Assembly: GCF_020907405.1 (NCBI RefSeq) | Contig: NZ_JAJJOE010000004.1 | Span: 434,001-498,000, forward strand | Source: Arthrobacter sp. zg-Y769 | GTDB lineage: Bacteria; Actinomycetota; Actinomycetes; Actinomycetales; Micrococcaceae | Length of the DNA: 64,000 bases | Reading direction: 5' to 3' | Shown: in pieces, positions 34,074 through 42,404 of the stretch | Layout: each line of letters starts with the position of its first letter | Position numbering within the stretch: position 1 is the first letter of the stretch | The notes under the pieces: model-generated | Told to the model about the DNA's origin: nothing | What the model saw: the letters and a program-made list of their open reading frames with translations, nothing else | The model's database searches: none | Made by a program: the position numbers and the translations under genes

Positions 34074-36011
34074 CTATGTCCCATCCCGCCTTTGAGATCC
34101 ACCAGTCCGCAGTGAATGCAGGCGTAGCGCTACGGCGATCCGAAAGGCAGGTTCAGGCTTCCGCCAATCCCCGAGTAGCGATTCAATTCGATCCAACCGC
34201 TGCTTCACAGTATTGGAATGCACAAAAAGAGCCTGCGCAGTGCGTGTGATGCTGTGAGACTCGTCCATAAACACCGAGAGCGTCGTGCAAAGCTCACTGC
34301 GCCGCTCCCGATCCCAGGCCGTCAGCGGGCCAATAGCCGCTTCGATGAACTCCCCTACCCTTCCCGCCTGTGGTCCGAACATCGCTAGGTAGGGGGCATA
34401 CGCGGTGACCGTGACCGCGCCCTGATCAATTCCAATATCAGGCAAAAATCCGGCACAGGACCAGGCCTCTTCGGCCAGCACAGCAATGTTTCGAGGGGAC
34501 GCCGCTCGGGCAGCACCCACTGCGAGGATTTCTCGAGCCAAGGTGAACCGCATGGATTCCTGCACCGCTTCCGCCGCCAGCCCCGGGTCCGAGGAGGGCA
34601 CCAGCACCGTGATCCCCCAATGATGCTGGCCGGCCAGCCAATGGGGCATCGTCTGGAGCAGATGGCGAAGTACACGACGCCGGTCACCCTCGGGCAGTGG
34701 CACGGCGACAACCACCCGTTCCGGCCGCAAATCGATGCCGCGGGAGTCCGCCCTCCGAAGCGCATCGGCGAAATGCCCCCGCCCTGACACCAGATCAGCA
34801 ACCAATTCGTCTTGTACCCGTTCCGCAGCATCCGTGACTGCGTCCTGCTGCATGGTCAGCAACGCCAGAGTTTGTGCCCCGCGCTCCGCCGTACGCAGTT
34901 CCACTTCAGTTAGCGGTGACTCCCCCTTACCCAGCACGAGAGCGCCAAGGAACGCCTTCCCGGCCACCGCGGCCACTACGTAGGAATCCGGATATGTTGG
35001 CAGACCCAACGAAACGCACCGACCGGTCTCCCGGCTGCGTGCAGCTGCCGCGCGAACGGCATCAGCAAAGGGTCGGCTGTCAAAGGCCTCGACACCGTCG
35101 GCAAGCCCCAGCGGGACCACATCGCGGTCCACCACAGAAACAGAGCGATGCAGTGAGCGAGCAAGGATGCCGGCCACCTCGGGAGCCGCGAGTCCCGCCA
35201 GGACGGCTTGGGTCATTTCCTCGTGCACCATTGCCGAACGGGCAATTGCCTCAGCCCGGTCTTCGGCCGCGGCATACGCCCGGTGGGCGGCGTCGGCGGA
35301 TCGGCGGACCTCTTCAAAAAGGCGTGCGGTCTGAAGTGCGACGGCGGCGTGATCAGCAAGCGCAGAGAACAGCACAACCTGCTCGGGGCTGAAGTGGTGC
35401 ACATTCCGGTCTGCAGCAAAGAGCACGCCGAGCACCTCGCCGGCCGCGATCATCGGGACACCGAGCAGAGAACGCATTTGCTCCGCACCGACGGCACGGT
35501 CCACATCCCGCGACTTCGGCAGGTCGGGTTCAGCAGCGTAGTCAGCGGTCCACCGCGCAGCTCTAGTGTGCACCACGCTGCTGGCCAGCCCAATTCCCGC
35601 AGGCACCCGCAGATCGATCAGATCCGCGGACACGGCCCCGTGTGTTGCCCGAACGAAAAGCTCATCGGTGCCCGGGTCGTATTCCGAAAGGTAGGTCAGG
35701 TCCGTGCCGATAAGTTCGTGGGCGCGGTCGACCAAGCGCTGCAGCAATGACTTAGCATCCCGAAGTTCCGAAAGCTCCCTTGCACTGGAAATCAGTGCTG
35801 AAAGCTCCCGGTCCCGCCGCCGCCACCGCGCAATCCGGGCGGAGGCGCCGGCCAATCGCTTCATCGTTGCCGCTTCGAGGAACGCACTCGCAGCAGCCAG
35901 CTGCTCGGCGATAACCGCTTCGGAAAGTTGTTCCCCCGCATCGAGCATGTCCAAGACGGCGGAAACCGCTCTCGTGCCCGATGCTGCTGCAGACTGCGCT
36001 TCCGTACTCAT
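34074..36011 (-). CDS. GAF-domain PucR/CdaR-type transcriptional regulator
   Basis: A 645-residue regulator. An N-terminal helical region and a GAF domain (about residues 75-240, with LLGVPMIAAGEVLGVLFA) precede a middle ligand-like domain and the C-terminal PucR HTH_30 (SITRTAQALFVHSNTVKQRLDRIESLLG). It lies directly upstream of, and on the same strand as, the mevalonate operon, so it is the likely inducer-dependent activator. ATG 36011 is the first start after the divergent open frame. Its GGGGAG is immediately adjacent, so the true start may be slightly downstream. Confidence 0.83.
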   Translation of the reverse strand: MSTEAQSAAASGTRAVSAVLDMLDAGEQLSEAVIAEQLAAASAFLEAATMKRLAGASARIARWRRRDRELSALISSARELSELRDAKSLLQRLVDRAHELIGTDLTYLSEYDPGTDELFVRATHGAVSADLIDLRVPAGIGLASSVVHTRAARWTADYAAEPDLPKSRDVDRAVGAEQMRSLLGVPMIAAGEVLGVLFAADRNVHHFSPEQVVLFSALADHAAVALQTARLFEEVRRSADAAHRAYAAAEDRAEAIARSAMVHEEMTQAVLAGLAAPEVAGILARSLHRSVSVVDRDVVPLGLADGVEAFDSRPFADAVRAAAARSRETGRCVSLGLPTYPDSYVVAAVAGKAFLGALVLGKGESPLTEVELRTAERGAQTLALLTMQQDAVTDAAERVQDELVADLVSGRGHFADALRRADSRGIDLRPERVVVAVPLPEGDRRRVLRHLLQTMPHWLAGQHHWGITVLVPSSDPGLAAEAVQESMRFTLAREILAVGAARAASPRNIAVLAEEAWSCAGFLPDIGIDQGAVTVTAYAPYLAMFGPQAGRVGEFIEAAIGPLTAWDRERRSELCTTLSVFMDESHSITRTAQALFVHSNTVKQRLDRIESLLGDWRKPEPAFRIAVALRLHSLRTGGSQRRDGT

Positions 36012-36067
36012 CTCCCCATAACAGCACAGCTGGAAGCAGGTAGGCCCGATGCAGGGCAGGCATGGCG

Positions 36068-36571
36068 CTACCGTCCGGCGGGCCAGACCACTTCGAAGCG
36101 TTCGAACACCAACTCGTCCTCCTCGGACCAGCTGCCGCCGCGCGCGGCGGCCGTGCGTTCCCAGAACTTCCGGTGCTCGCGCTGCCACGACGCCAGGCTC
36201 CTGTCATCTTCACCCTCGTCGTAGGCGAAAGCCTCATCCGCGTCCGCAAAGGTTCCGAGCGTCAATTCAACAGTCCGCAGGATCACCTGCGGGGTGCCGG
36301 TGCCGTCGCAGGCAATCCAGTGGGCGCCGATCCGCGGGAGCGGTTCGCCGTCGGGGACATAGTCAGCGACGTCGGAGGAGGTGGCGCGTTTGCGGCCGGC
36401 CAGCACCAGGGCCAGCAGTTCGTCGGCCATCGCCGGGGAGTCGCCGAACGCTTCCACGGTGTATTCCCCGGCGGCCGCGGTTTGCTGGGGGAACGCCGCG
36501 GCATAGGCGTCCCAGAGGAGCGCGGCGGCGTCGTAGTCGGGCGTGATTTCGGGAGGGGCGGAGCTGTCCAT
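36068..36571 (-). CDS. ASCH domain protein
   Basis: A 167-residue ASCH-fold (PUA-like) protein. It has ADELLALVLAGRKRATSSD with the RNA-binding GxKxxT-type motif, WIACDGTGTPQVILRTVEL and a C-terminal EDELVFERFEVVWPAGR. Members bind or process RNA/nucleosides, and close relatives hydrolyse N4-acetylcytidine. ATG 36571 begins the domain. A 43-bp piece of the 3' part of this gene recurs at 29.5 kb. Confidence 0.83.
   Translation of the reverse strand: MDSSAPPEITPDYDAAALLWDAYAAAFPQQTAAAGEYTVEAFGDSPAMADELLALVLAGRKRATSSDVADYVPDGEPLPRIGAHWIACDGTGTPQVILRTVELTLGTFADADEAFAYDEGEDDRSLASWQREHRKFWERTAAARGGSWSEEDELVFERFEVVWPAGR
36101..36143 (+). repeat. 43-bp ASCH-gene fragment, right (intact) copy
   Basis: Partner of 29545-29587 (40 of 43 identical). 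Together the copies bracket the 6.3-kb mevalonate cluster in direct orientation. Confidence 0.82.
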
Positions 36572-36655
36572 GCGGCCCAGTCTGCCAGCCCCGCCGCGGT
36601 CAACGCCGGACGACGGCGGCACCGGGCGCCGCCGTCGTCGCGCGTTTGAAAGGAG

Positions 36656-38566
36656 CTACGCCTGCGGCTGACGGGCCGGCACGAGCGGGGCGAAGAAGGC
36701 CGCGAGTTCCGCGGTGGCCGTCAGCGGCAGCACATTGGCCACGTACTGGTCCGGGCGGACCACCACCACGGCGCCGTTCCGGGAAATCCCGCGCTGCTCG
36801 AAGATGTCGGCGGACGGGTCGGCGCCGTAGACCTTCGCCAGGTCATCGAGCCGGAAGGGCCCGACCTGCGGTTTGAACACCGCCGGCACGGCACCCAGGT
36901 CGATGCCCGTGTGGTCCTGCTGGTAAATGACCTTCACATCGAACCAGGCATCCCGGTCCCCCCCTTCCGGCGTGGCCGCCAGCGGGGACTCCGGGGAGGT
37001 CTCCAGCCAGTCGGCCAGCTCGGTGACCTGCGACGGTGTTCCGGCAGCCGCGGCGTCGGCGAAGACGTAGATCCGCCACTTGCCGTCCGCCCGGGCCTGG
37101 TGGCCCAGCTGCACCGGGTTGGTATCGGACACCCGCAGCACGGGTGCGGATTTGAAGCGCTTGCCGAGGGGGAACCCGGTGGCCAGGCCCTGGTGCTTCG
37201 GTTCGGCAATAAGCATCGAGGGGGTGTACTCGGTCATGAACCCGGCCGGGAACTCGGCGGTGCGGACGTAGAAGTCCTCCAGGTCCGAGGGGTTCTCGAA
37301 CTCTTCGGGCTTCTTCGCCATGAGCGTGGACCACTCTTTGTCGAAGTCGATGAGGTTCTGCGCGACCACCTGGCGTTCAGCCGAATAGGTGGAGAGCAGG
37401 CTTTCCGGGCTCCGGCCGTCCAGCACGTGGCCGAGCTTCCAGCCCAGGTTGAAGCCGTCCTGCATGGAGACGTTCATGCCCTGGCCTGCCTTGGCGCTGT
37501 GGGTGTGGCACGCGTCGCCGGTGATGAAGACGCGCGGGGTCCGGGTGCCGAGGTCCTCCGGCACGACGTCGTCGAACCGGTCGGTGAGCCGGTGGCCCAC
37601 CTCGTAGACGCTGTGCCAGGCGACGTTGCGGACATCGAGGGTGTACGGGGCCATGATGCCGTTGGCCTTGGCAATGATCTGGTCAATGGAGGTCCTGCGG
37701 ACGGCGCCGTTGTCGCCTTCGGGGACAACGCCGAGGTCCACGTACATACGGAACAGGTGCCCGCCCTCGCGCGGGATGAGCAGGATGCTGCCGCCGTTGG
37801 AGGACTGGATGGCGCACTTAGTGCGGATGTCCGGGAAGTCGGTGTTGGCCAGGACGTCCATGACGCCCCACGCGTGGTTCGCCTTGTCACCGGCCATGGT
37901 GCTGCCGATGGATTCGCGGACCTTGCTGCGGGCACCGTCGGAGCCCACCACGTATTTGGCCCGAACCGTGCGCTCGGTGCCCTCATCCGGACCGGCGGTG
38001 GCCAGGAGGGTGACGGTGACCGGGTACTCGGCGTCGTCATCGACCTCCAGGCCGCGGAACTCGAACCCGTAGTCAGGCGTCATGCGGGTGGGTGAGTTGG
38101 CCATGAACCGGGCGAAGTAGTCCAGCACGCGGGCCTGGTTGACGATCAGGTGCGGGAATTCGCTGATCCCGGCCGGGTCATCCAGGGCACGGCCGGAGCG
38201 GACGATGTTCTCCGGGTTTTCCGGGTCCGGGCGCCAGAAACACATTTCGGTGATGCGGTAGGCCTCGGCAGTGATTTCCTCGGCGAAGCCGAAGGCCTGG
38301 AACGTTTCCACGCTGCGCGCCTGGATACCGTCCGCCTGGCCGATGGCGAGGCGGCTGTCCCGGCGCTCAATGATCCGGGTGGTGACGTTCGGGAACTGCG
38401 ACAACTGTGCGGCGGTGAGCATACCCGCCGGACCGGAGCCGACGATCAGCACGTCCACTTCGTCGGGAAGATCGGCGGGGCGGTCGACGCCGGTGCCGGC
38501 CGCGGGCTGGATGCGGGGGTCGCCGGAAACGTAACCGTGGTGGTGGAACTGCACGGGGGTCCTCAC
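36656..38566 (-). CDS. Phenol 2-monooxygenase-like FAD hydroxylase
   Basis: A 636-residue flavoprotein of the phenol hydroxylase/3-hydroxybenzoate hydroxylase type. It has N-terminal VDVLIVGSGPAGMLTAAQLSQ, the DG fingerprint YVVGSDGARSKVRESIG, FITGDACHTHSAKAGQGMNVSMQDGFNLGWKLG, and the C-terminal thioredoxin-like domain found only in this subgroup. It uses NADPH and O2 to ortho-hydroxylate an aromatic ring. It has a promoter with two IclR-like operators. A decayed copy of its 3' end is at 29.6 kb. ATG 38566 and a GTG three codons later are both possible starts. Confidence 0.9.
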   Translation of the reverse strand: MRTPVQFHHHGYVSGDPRIQPAAGTGVDRPADLPDEVDVLIVGSGPAGMLTAAQLSQFPNVTTRIIERRDSRLAIGQADGIQARSVETFQAFGFAEEITAEAYRITEMCFWRPDPENPENIVRSGRALDDPAGISEFPHLIVNQARVLDYFARFMANSPTRMTPDYGFEFRGLEVDDDAEYPVTVTLLATAGPDEGTERTVRAKYVVGSDGARSKVRESIGSTMAGDKANHAWGVMDVLANTDFPDIRTKCAIQSSNGGSILLIPREGGHLFRMYVDLGVVPEGDNGAVRRTSIDQIIAKANGIMAPYTLDVRNVAWHSVYEVGHRLTDRFDDVVPEDLGTRTPRVFITGDACHTHSAKAGQGMNVSMQDGFNLGWKLGHVLDGRSPESLLSTYSAERQVVAQNLIDFDKEWSTLMAKKPEEFENPSDLEDFYVRTAEFPAGFMTEYTPSMLIAEPKHQGLATGFPLGKRFKSAPVLRVSDTNPVQLGHQARADGKWRIYVFADAAAAGTPSQVTELADWLETSPESPLAATPEGGDRDAWFDVKVIYQQDHTGIDLGAVPAVFKPQVGPFRLDDLAKVYGADPSADIFEQRGISRNGAVVVVRPDQYVANVLPLTATAELAAFFAPLVPARQPQA

Positions 38567-38597
38567 TTCGTTGTGCCGTAGGTGCCCGCCGGAAGGT

Positions 38598-38632
38598 GTT
38601 CGCTATTCGAACAGAAGGTTCGATAGTTGAAC
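38598..38632. promoter_or_regulatory. Tandem IclR-like operators before the monooxygenase gene
   Basis: Two 15-bp palindromes, GTTCGCTATTCGAAC (38598-38612) and GTTCGATAGTTGAAC (38618-38632), are identical at 12 of 15 positions and 20 bp apart centre to centre, the arrangement used by PcaU/PobR-type IclR regulators. They lie 32-66 bp upstream of the start. No IclR gene is in the window. Confidence 0.7.
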
Positions 38633-38707
38633 CACCGGGGGTCTAGTCACCGTACCGGAGACATGACGCGGGTCACAAGAAGGGCGGTTCCGTACGGGTT
38701 GCCGGCG

Positions 38708-38908
38708 TCATTCCCCCTCGGCCTGCCGGAGCCGGGACACGGCAATCCCCACGAATGCTCCCGCTGCGGCAACCAGCAGCAAAGCCACGGCGATCATGGC
38801 GATTCGAATCGGAAGCGGGGAAACCGTGATGCTCGAAAGGGAAATTCCCGTACACATCAGCGCGAGGAAAATCGCTGCAAAGGCCGGGGTTTTCGCTGAG
38901 GTGCTCAT
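38708..38908 (-). CDS. Small two-helix membrane protein
   Basis: A 66-residue protein with helices at about 9-27 and 36-57 and a short charged tail. The DNA is visibly less GC-rich than its neighbours. It is unrecognised and could be a stress or envelope small protein. Confidence 0.5.
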   Translation of the reverse strand: MSTSAKTPAFAAIFLALMCTGISLSSITVSPLPIRIAMIAVALLLVAAAGAFVGIAVSRLRQAEGE

Positions 38909-38944
38909 TGCTTCAATATTCAGCAGGAGCGGATTCCTGTCAAA

Positions 38945-38978
38945 TAAGGGGATATGCCGACTAAGGGGATATGCCGAC
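38945..38978 (+). repeat. 17-bp tandem duplication
   Basis: TAAGGGGATATGCCGAC occurs twice back to back in the promoter region of the 2-hydroxyacid dehydrogenase gene. It may be replication slippage or paired regulator sites. Confidence 0.7.
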
Positions 38979-39059
38979 GAGGTTCCGGAGTGCCCTCGTA
39001 GTTACAGCCGGCACGGTACCTTGGTGCCCATCAGGCCAACCGCCAGCAGGGAAGAGTTC

Positions 39060-40016
39060 ATGACTGTTACATGCGCAGTGATCGACGATTATCAGGACGC
39101 CGCCACCCGGTTCGCCGACTGGGATTCGCTTCGGGGCCAGGTGGAGCTGACCGTCTTCTCCGACCACCTGGCCGACGAGGACGCCGTCGCCGCCCGCCTG
39201 GCCGGGTTCGACGTCGTCGTCGTGATGCGTGAGCGCACCCCCTTTCCGGCGACCCTGCTGGCCCGGCTGCCCCGCCTGAAACTGCTGGTGACCACCGGGG
39301 CGCGCAACGCCTCGATCGATCTGGCGGCAGCCCGGGAGCAGGGCGTCACCGTCTGCGGGACGGCCAGCAATTCGACGCCGCCCGCAGAGCTGACCTGGGC
39401 GCTGATCCTGGGACTGTCCCGCCACCTGGTCCCGGAGGCAACCGCACTGCGGGACCGCGGACCCTGGCAGCAGACCATCGGCACCGATCTGCACGGTGCC
39501 ACGCTCGGCCTGCTGGGGTTGGGGAAGATCGGGGTGCAGGTTGCACGGGTAGGCGCTGCATTGGGGATGGAGGTCCTCGCCTGGAGCCAAAATCTCACCG
39601 CCGAACGTGCCGAAGACGCCGGCGCCCGCCTCGCTCCCTCCAAGGAGGCGCTGCTGGCGGCGTCCGACGTCCTCTCCGTCCATCTGGTGCTGAGCGACCG
39701 GACACGCGGGCTGCTTGGGGCCGCGGAGCTGGCCCTGATGAAGCCGGGTGCCTTCCTGATCAACACCTCCCGGGCCGGGATAGTCGATCAGGCTGCCCTG
39801 CTCGATGCCCTTCGGCGGCAGACGATTGCCGGCGCCGGGCTGGACGTGTTTGCCGAAGAGCCGCTGCCCGCCGATTCCCCGTTCCGGGACCTGCCCAACG
39901 TCCTGGCAACCCCGCACCTCGGCTACGTCACCGAGCGGAACTACCGCACGTTCTTTCCGCAGGTGGTGGAGGACATCTCCGCGTTCCTGGCAGGCACCCC
40001 GATCCGGACGCTGTAG
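39060..40016 (+). CDS. D-2-hydroxyacid dehydrogenase family protein
   Basis: A 318-residue NAD(P)-dependent dehydrogenase. It has the Rossmann motif GLLGLGKIGVQVARVGAALGM, catalytic Arg in LINTSRAGIVDQAALLDAL, Glu in GLDVFAEEPLP and His in ATPHLGYVT. Substrates are typically D-2-hydroxy acids or phosphoglycerate analogues. ATG 39060 is followed by the usual TVTCAVIDDYQD opening. With LarA elsewhere in the window the strain can in principle handle both enantiomers of 2-hydroxy acids, but no operon link exists. Confidence 0.85.
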   Translation: MTVTCAVIDDYQDAATRFADWDSLRGQVELTVFSDHLADEDAVAARLAGFDVVVVMRERTPFPATLLARLPRLKLLVTTGARNASIDLAAAREQGVTVCGTASNSTPPAELTWALILGLSRHLVPEATALRDRGPWQQTIGTDLHGATLGLLGLGKIGVQVARVGAALGMEVLAWSQNLTAERAEDAGARLAPSKEALLAASDVLSVHLVLSDRTRGLLGAAELALMKPGAFLINTSRAGIVDQAALLDALRRQTIAGAGLDVFAEEPLPADSPFRDLPNVLATPHLGYVTERNYRTFFPQVVEDISAFLAGTPIRTL

Positions 40017-40065
40017 CCGCCGGCAGCTCTTCTGACCGGCGCCGCGGACTCCTATTCTTTGTGCC

Positions 40066-41271
40066 ATGCCGCATGTGCCGCGCCCGCCGCTTCCTGCCGC
40101 CCGCATCTCGGACGAAACGCACCGGGTCACCACGTTTGAGCTGTTCTTTGACCTGGTATTTGTGTTCGCGTTCACCCAGGTCACCGGATTCATGGTGCAT
40201 GAGTATTCATTCCTCGGTGTGTTGCAGGGGATGGTCATCCTGACCCTGCTGTGGTGGTCCTGGGCGCCCTTCTCCTGGCTCGCCAACCAGGCACACGCCG
40301 ATGAAGGACTCATGCGGTTCGGCCTGGCCGCCGTCATGGTGGCGATTTTCATTGCCGCACTGGCCATCCCCGAGGCCTTCGAAGACCTCGACGGCGGACT
40401 GCACGGCCCGCTGGTCCTTGCCCTGGCGTACACCGCGGTCCGGCTCCTGCACCTGGGGCTGTACGTGTATGCGGCCGGAAACGATCAGCCCCTGCGGCAC
40501 CAGATAGCCAAGCTGACCGTCACCGCTGTCCTGGGAGCGGCGCTGGTCATCACCGGAGCGTTGCTCGGCGGAACCGCGCAGACCTGGTTCTGGCTCACCG
40601 GCATGGGGCTGGACACCGGCATCACCTTCCTCATCTCGTGGCACGGGAACTGGCGGGTCCACTCGGCCGTGCACTGGACCGAGCGGTACGGGCTCGTCAT
40701 CATCCTCGCGCTCGGCGAATCCATCGTCTCCATCGGCGTGGGTGCCTCCGCGGTGCCCGTGAGCATACCGGTGCTTGCCGGTGCGGCGGCGGGAATCTGT
40801 TTGTCCATCGGGCTCTGGTGGCTCTACTTCGATGTCACGGCGGTCGCGGCGGAACACCGCTTCGCCGCACTGCGCGGATCCGTCCGGTCGTCGGCCGCCG
40901 TCGTCGCGTACACCTACCTGCACTTGCCCCTTGTGGCCGGTATTGTCCTCACGGCGTTGGGTGTGGAGCATGCGTTGGCGCATGTGGAGGAGGGGAAGGG
41001 CCTGGGCAGCGTCGGGGCTTTCGCGTTGTTCGGCGGACCGGCACTGTATCTGCTGGCCAGTGCGGGCTTTTGGCGGAGGATGGGCGGCGGCTGGAAGAAG
41101 TGGCGACTGGGCACGGCTGTGCTGCTGCTGGTCCTGATAGCCGCCGGTCCGCCGTTGACCTCCCTGGCGGCGCTTCTCCTCGTTGCAGCGTTGATTGCCG
41201 GGTTGGTGGCGGTGGAGAGCCTGCTGTACCGCGAGGTCCGGAGCCGTGTACGGGGTTCGCATGCGGCGTGA
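40066..41271 (+). CDS. Low-temperature requirement A (LtrA) family membrane protein
   Basis: A 401-residue protein with about ten hydrophobic segments. It has the LtrA hallmarks VTTFELFFDLVFVFAFTQVTGFM, SWAPFSWLANQAHADEGLMR and HWTERYGLVIILALGESIVSIG. The function is unknown beyond growth at low temperature in Listeria. It follows the dehydrogenase by 50 bp. Confidence 0.9.
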   Translation: MPHVPRPPLPAARISDETHRVTTFELFFDLVFVFAFTQVTGFMVHEYSFLGVLQGMVILTLLWWSWAPFSWLANQAHADEGLMRFGLAAVMVAIFIAALAIPEAFEDLDGGLHGPLVLALAYTAVRLLHLGLYVYAAGNDQPLRHQIAKLTVTAVLGAALVITGALLGGTAQTWFWLTGMGLDTGITFLISWHGNWRVHSAVHWTERYGLVIILALGESIVSIGVGASAVPVSIPVLAGAAAGICLSIGLWWLYFDVTAVAAEHRFAALRGSVRSSAAVVAYTYLHLPLVAGIVLTALGVEHALAHVEEGKGLGSVGAFALFGGPALYLLASAGFWRRMGGGWKKWRLGTAVLLLVLIAAGPPLTSLAALLLVAALIAGLVAVESLLYREVRSRVRGSHAA

Positions 41272-41530
41272 CGTGCTGGGTACCGGGGCGGGTGTGGCGG
41301 GCGGGCTGGGCCGGGCCGACGGCGGGGCGGGCCGGGCCGGGCTCCGACGGCGGGCTTCTTGGGGCCGGGGCCGACCGGCGGGCTTGTCGAGGCCGGGCCG
41401 GCGCCGGCGGGCGGGATTCCCGGGGACGGGGCAGAGCCCGCCGGAGTTTTGCCCGGGACCCCGGCCTGGTGACCGAGCCTGGGACGGGCCAGCCGGCTCG
41501 GGGGTGAGGTTTCCCTGCGCACCGGACGAC
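41272..41530. other. Extremely GC-rich intergenic stretch
   Basis: About 260 bp made largely of GGGC/CCGGG strings between ltrA and a repeat cluster. Long frames cross it on both strands, as expected at such composition, but none shows a recognisable protein. Confidence 0.5.
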
Positions 41531-41551
41531 CCTTGACGCAGCACGGGTTGG

Positions 41552-41672
41552 TTTCCCTGCGTTTTGGGCAAATCCCTGCGGTTTGTGACAATCCCTGCGT
41601 TTTGTGACAATCCCTGCGCTGCGCGGCGCGGGGATTGATACAAACTGCAGGGATTCCGACAATGTGCAGGAA
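41552..41672. repeat. Cluster of AATCCCTGCG-type intergenic repeats
   Basis: Direct units AATCCCTGCGGTTTGTGAC and AATCCCTGCGTTTTGTGAC follow each other with a 19-bp period at about 41571-41608. They are preceded and followed by partial copies. Inverted versions (CTGCAGGGATTCCGACAA and a diverged copy) follow up to 41672. There are no spacers of constant length, so this is not CRISPR. Confidence 0.7.
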
Positions 41673-41742
41673 ATCCGGTGGTTCCCCGTCCAGACCAGCC
41701 GGCTAATCGGCCGTTTTGCACTTCTGCTGCCACTTTGACGTT

Positions 41743-41768
41743 TTGCTGCCAGGTTAAACCGGCAGCAA
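41743..41768. repeat. TTGCTGCC palindrome
   Basis: TTGCTGCC and GGCAGCAA form a perfect 8-bp stem with a nested GGTT/AACC. Further TGCTGCCA and TGGCAGCA copies lie on each side (41724-41787). Confidence 0.65.
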
Positions 41769-41830
41769 GTTCCCAAACTGGCAGCACAAACTCCGACCGC
41801 GCTCGCCGCCCGCCCGCAATCTCCCGCCGC

Positions 41831-41870
41831 TCCCCCGCACCTCCCCGCACCTCCCCGCACCTCCCCGCAC
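41831..41870. repeat. 10-bp tandem repeat CTCCCCGCAC
   Basis: Three perfect and one near-perfect 10-bp unit, followed by degraded CCCGCA strings to about 41940. It lies directly upstream of the YnfA-type gene and is likely prone to slippage. Confidence 0.8.
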
Positions 41871-41962
41871 CCCGCATCCCCGCGCCCTCGGCACCCCCGG
41901 CACCCCCGCATCCCATCCCCCGCACCCCCGCTCCCCTCCGAACCTGCGGCAGGATGGATGCC

Positions 41963-42304
41963 ATGACCATCGCAAAAACCATCCTGCTGTTCCTGCTGGC
42001 CGCTGCCGCCGAAATCGGCGGCGCCTGGCTGGTGTGGCAATCGGTGCGGGAGGACCGGGCCTGGTGGTGGGCCGGCCTGGGCGTGATGGCCCTAGGCGCC
42101 TACGGGTTCGTGGCCACGCTGCAGCCGGACGCGCACTTCGGCCGGATCCTGGCCGCGTACGGCGGAGTGTTCGTGGCCGGATCGCTGGCCTGGGGCATGG
42201 TCTTCGACGGTTTCCGGCCCGACCGCTGGGACATCCTCGGTTCCTTGATCTGTCTGGCGGGGGTCGCCGTGATCATGTTTGCGCCCCGCAGCCCGGTGTC
42301 CTGA
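41963..42304 (+). CDS. YnfA family (UPF0060) small membrane protein
   Basis: A 113-residue, four-helix protein with the family pattern [36 protein letters not shown]-like and [26 protein letters not shown]. YnfA proteins resemble SMR transporters and have been linked to drug efflux, without an assigned natural substrate. ATG 41963 is used. An in-frame ATG at 41954 would add three residues. Confidence 0.9.
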   Translation: MTIAKTILLFLLAAAAEIGGAWLVWQSVREDRAWWWAGLGVMALGAYGFVATLQPDAHFGRILAAYGGVFVAGSLAWGMVFDGFRPDRWDILGSLICLAGVAVIMFAPRSPVS

Positions 42305-42404
42305 CCCTGCCGCCGCCCTGGGATACTTCGACCGGTTTGGGACATCCCCGCCACGGCGCGGCGGAGGGATTTCCCCAGATGGCAGCAGCAAGCGGCAGCA
42401 AACC

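Noticed and set aside
41552-41672. Possible CRISPR array
   Set aside because: Repeat units abut each other, lack equal-length unique spacers and also occur inverted; no cas gene is near.
40207-41982. Long minus-strand frame of 591 codons
   Set aside because: Antisense of ltrA plus low-complexity GC-rich intergenic DNA; no recognisable motifs.
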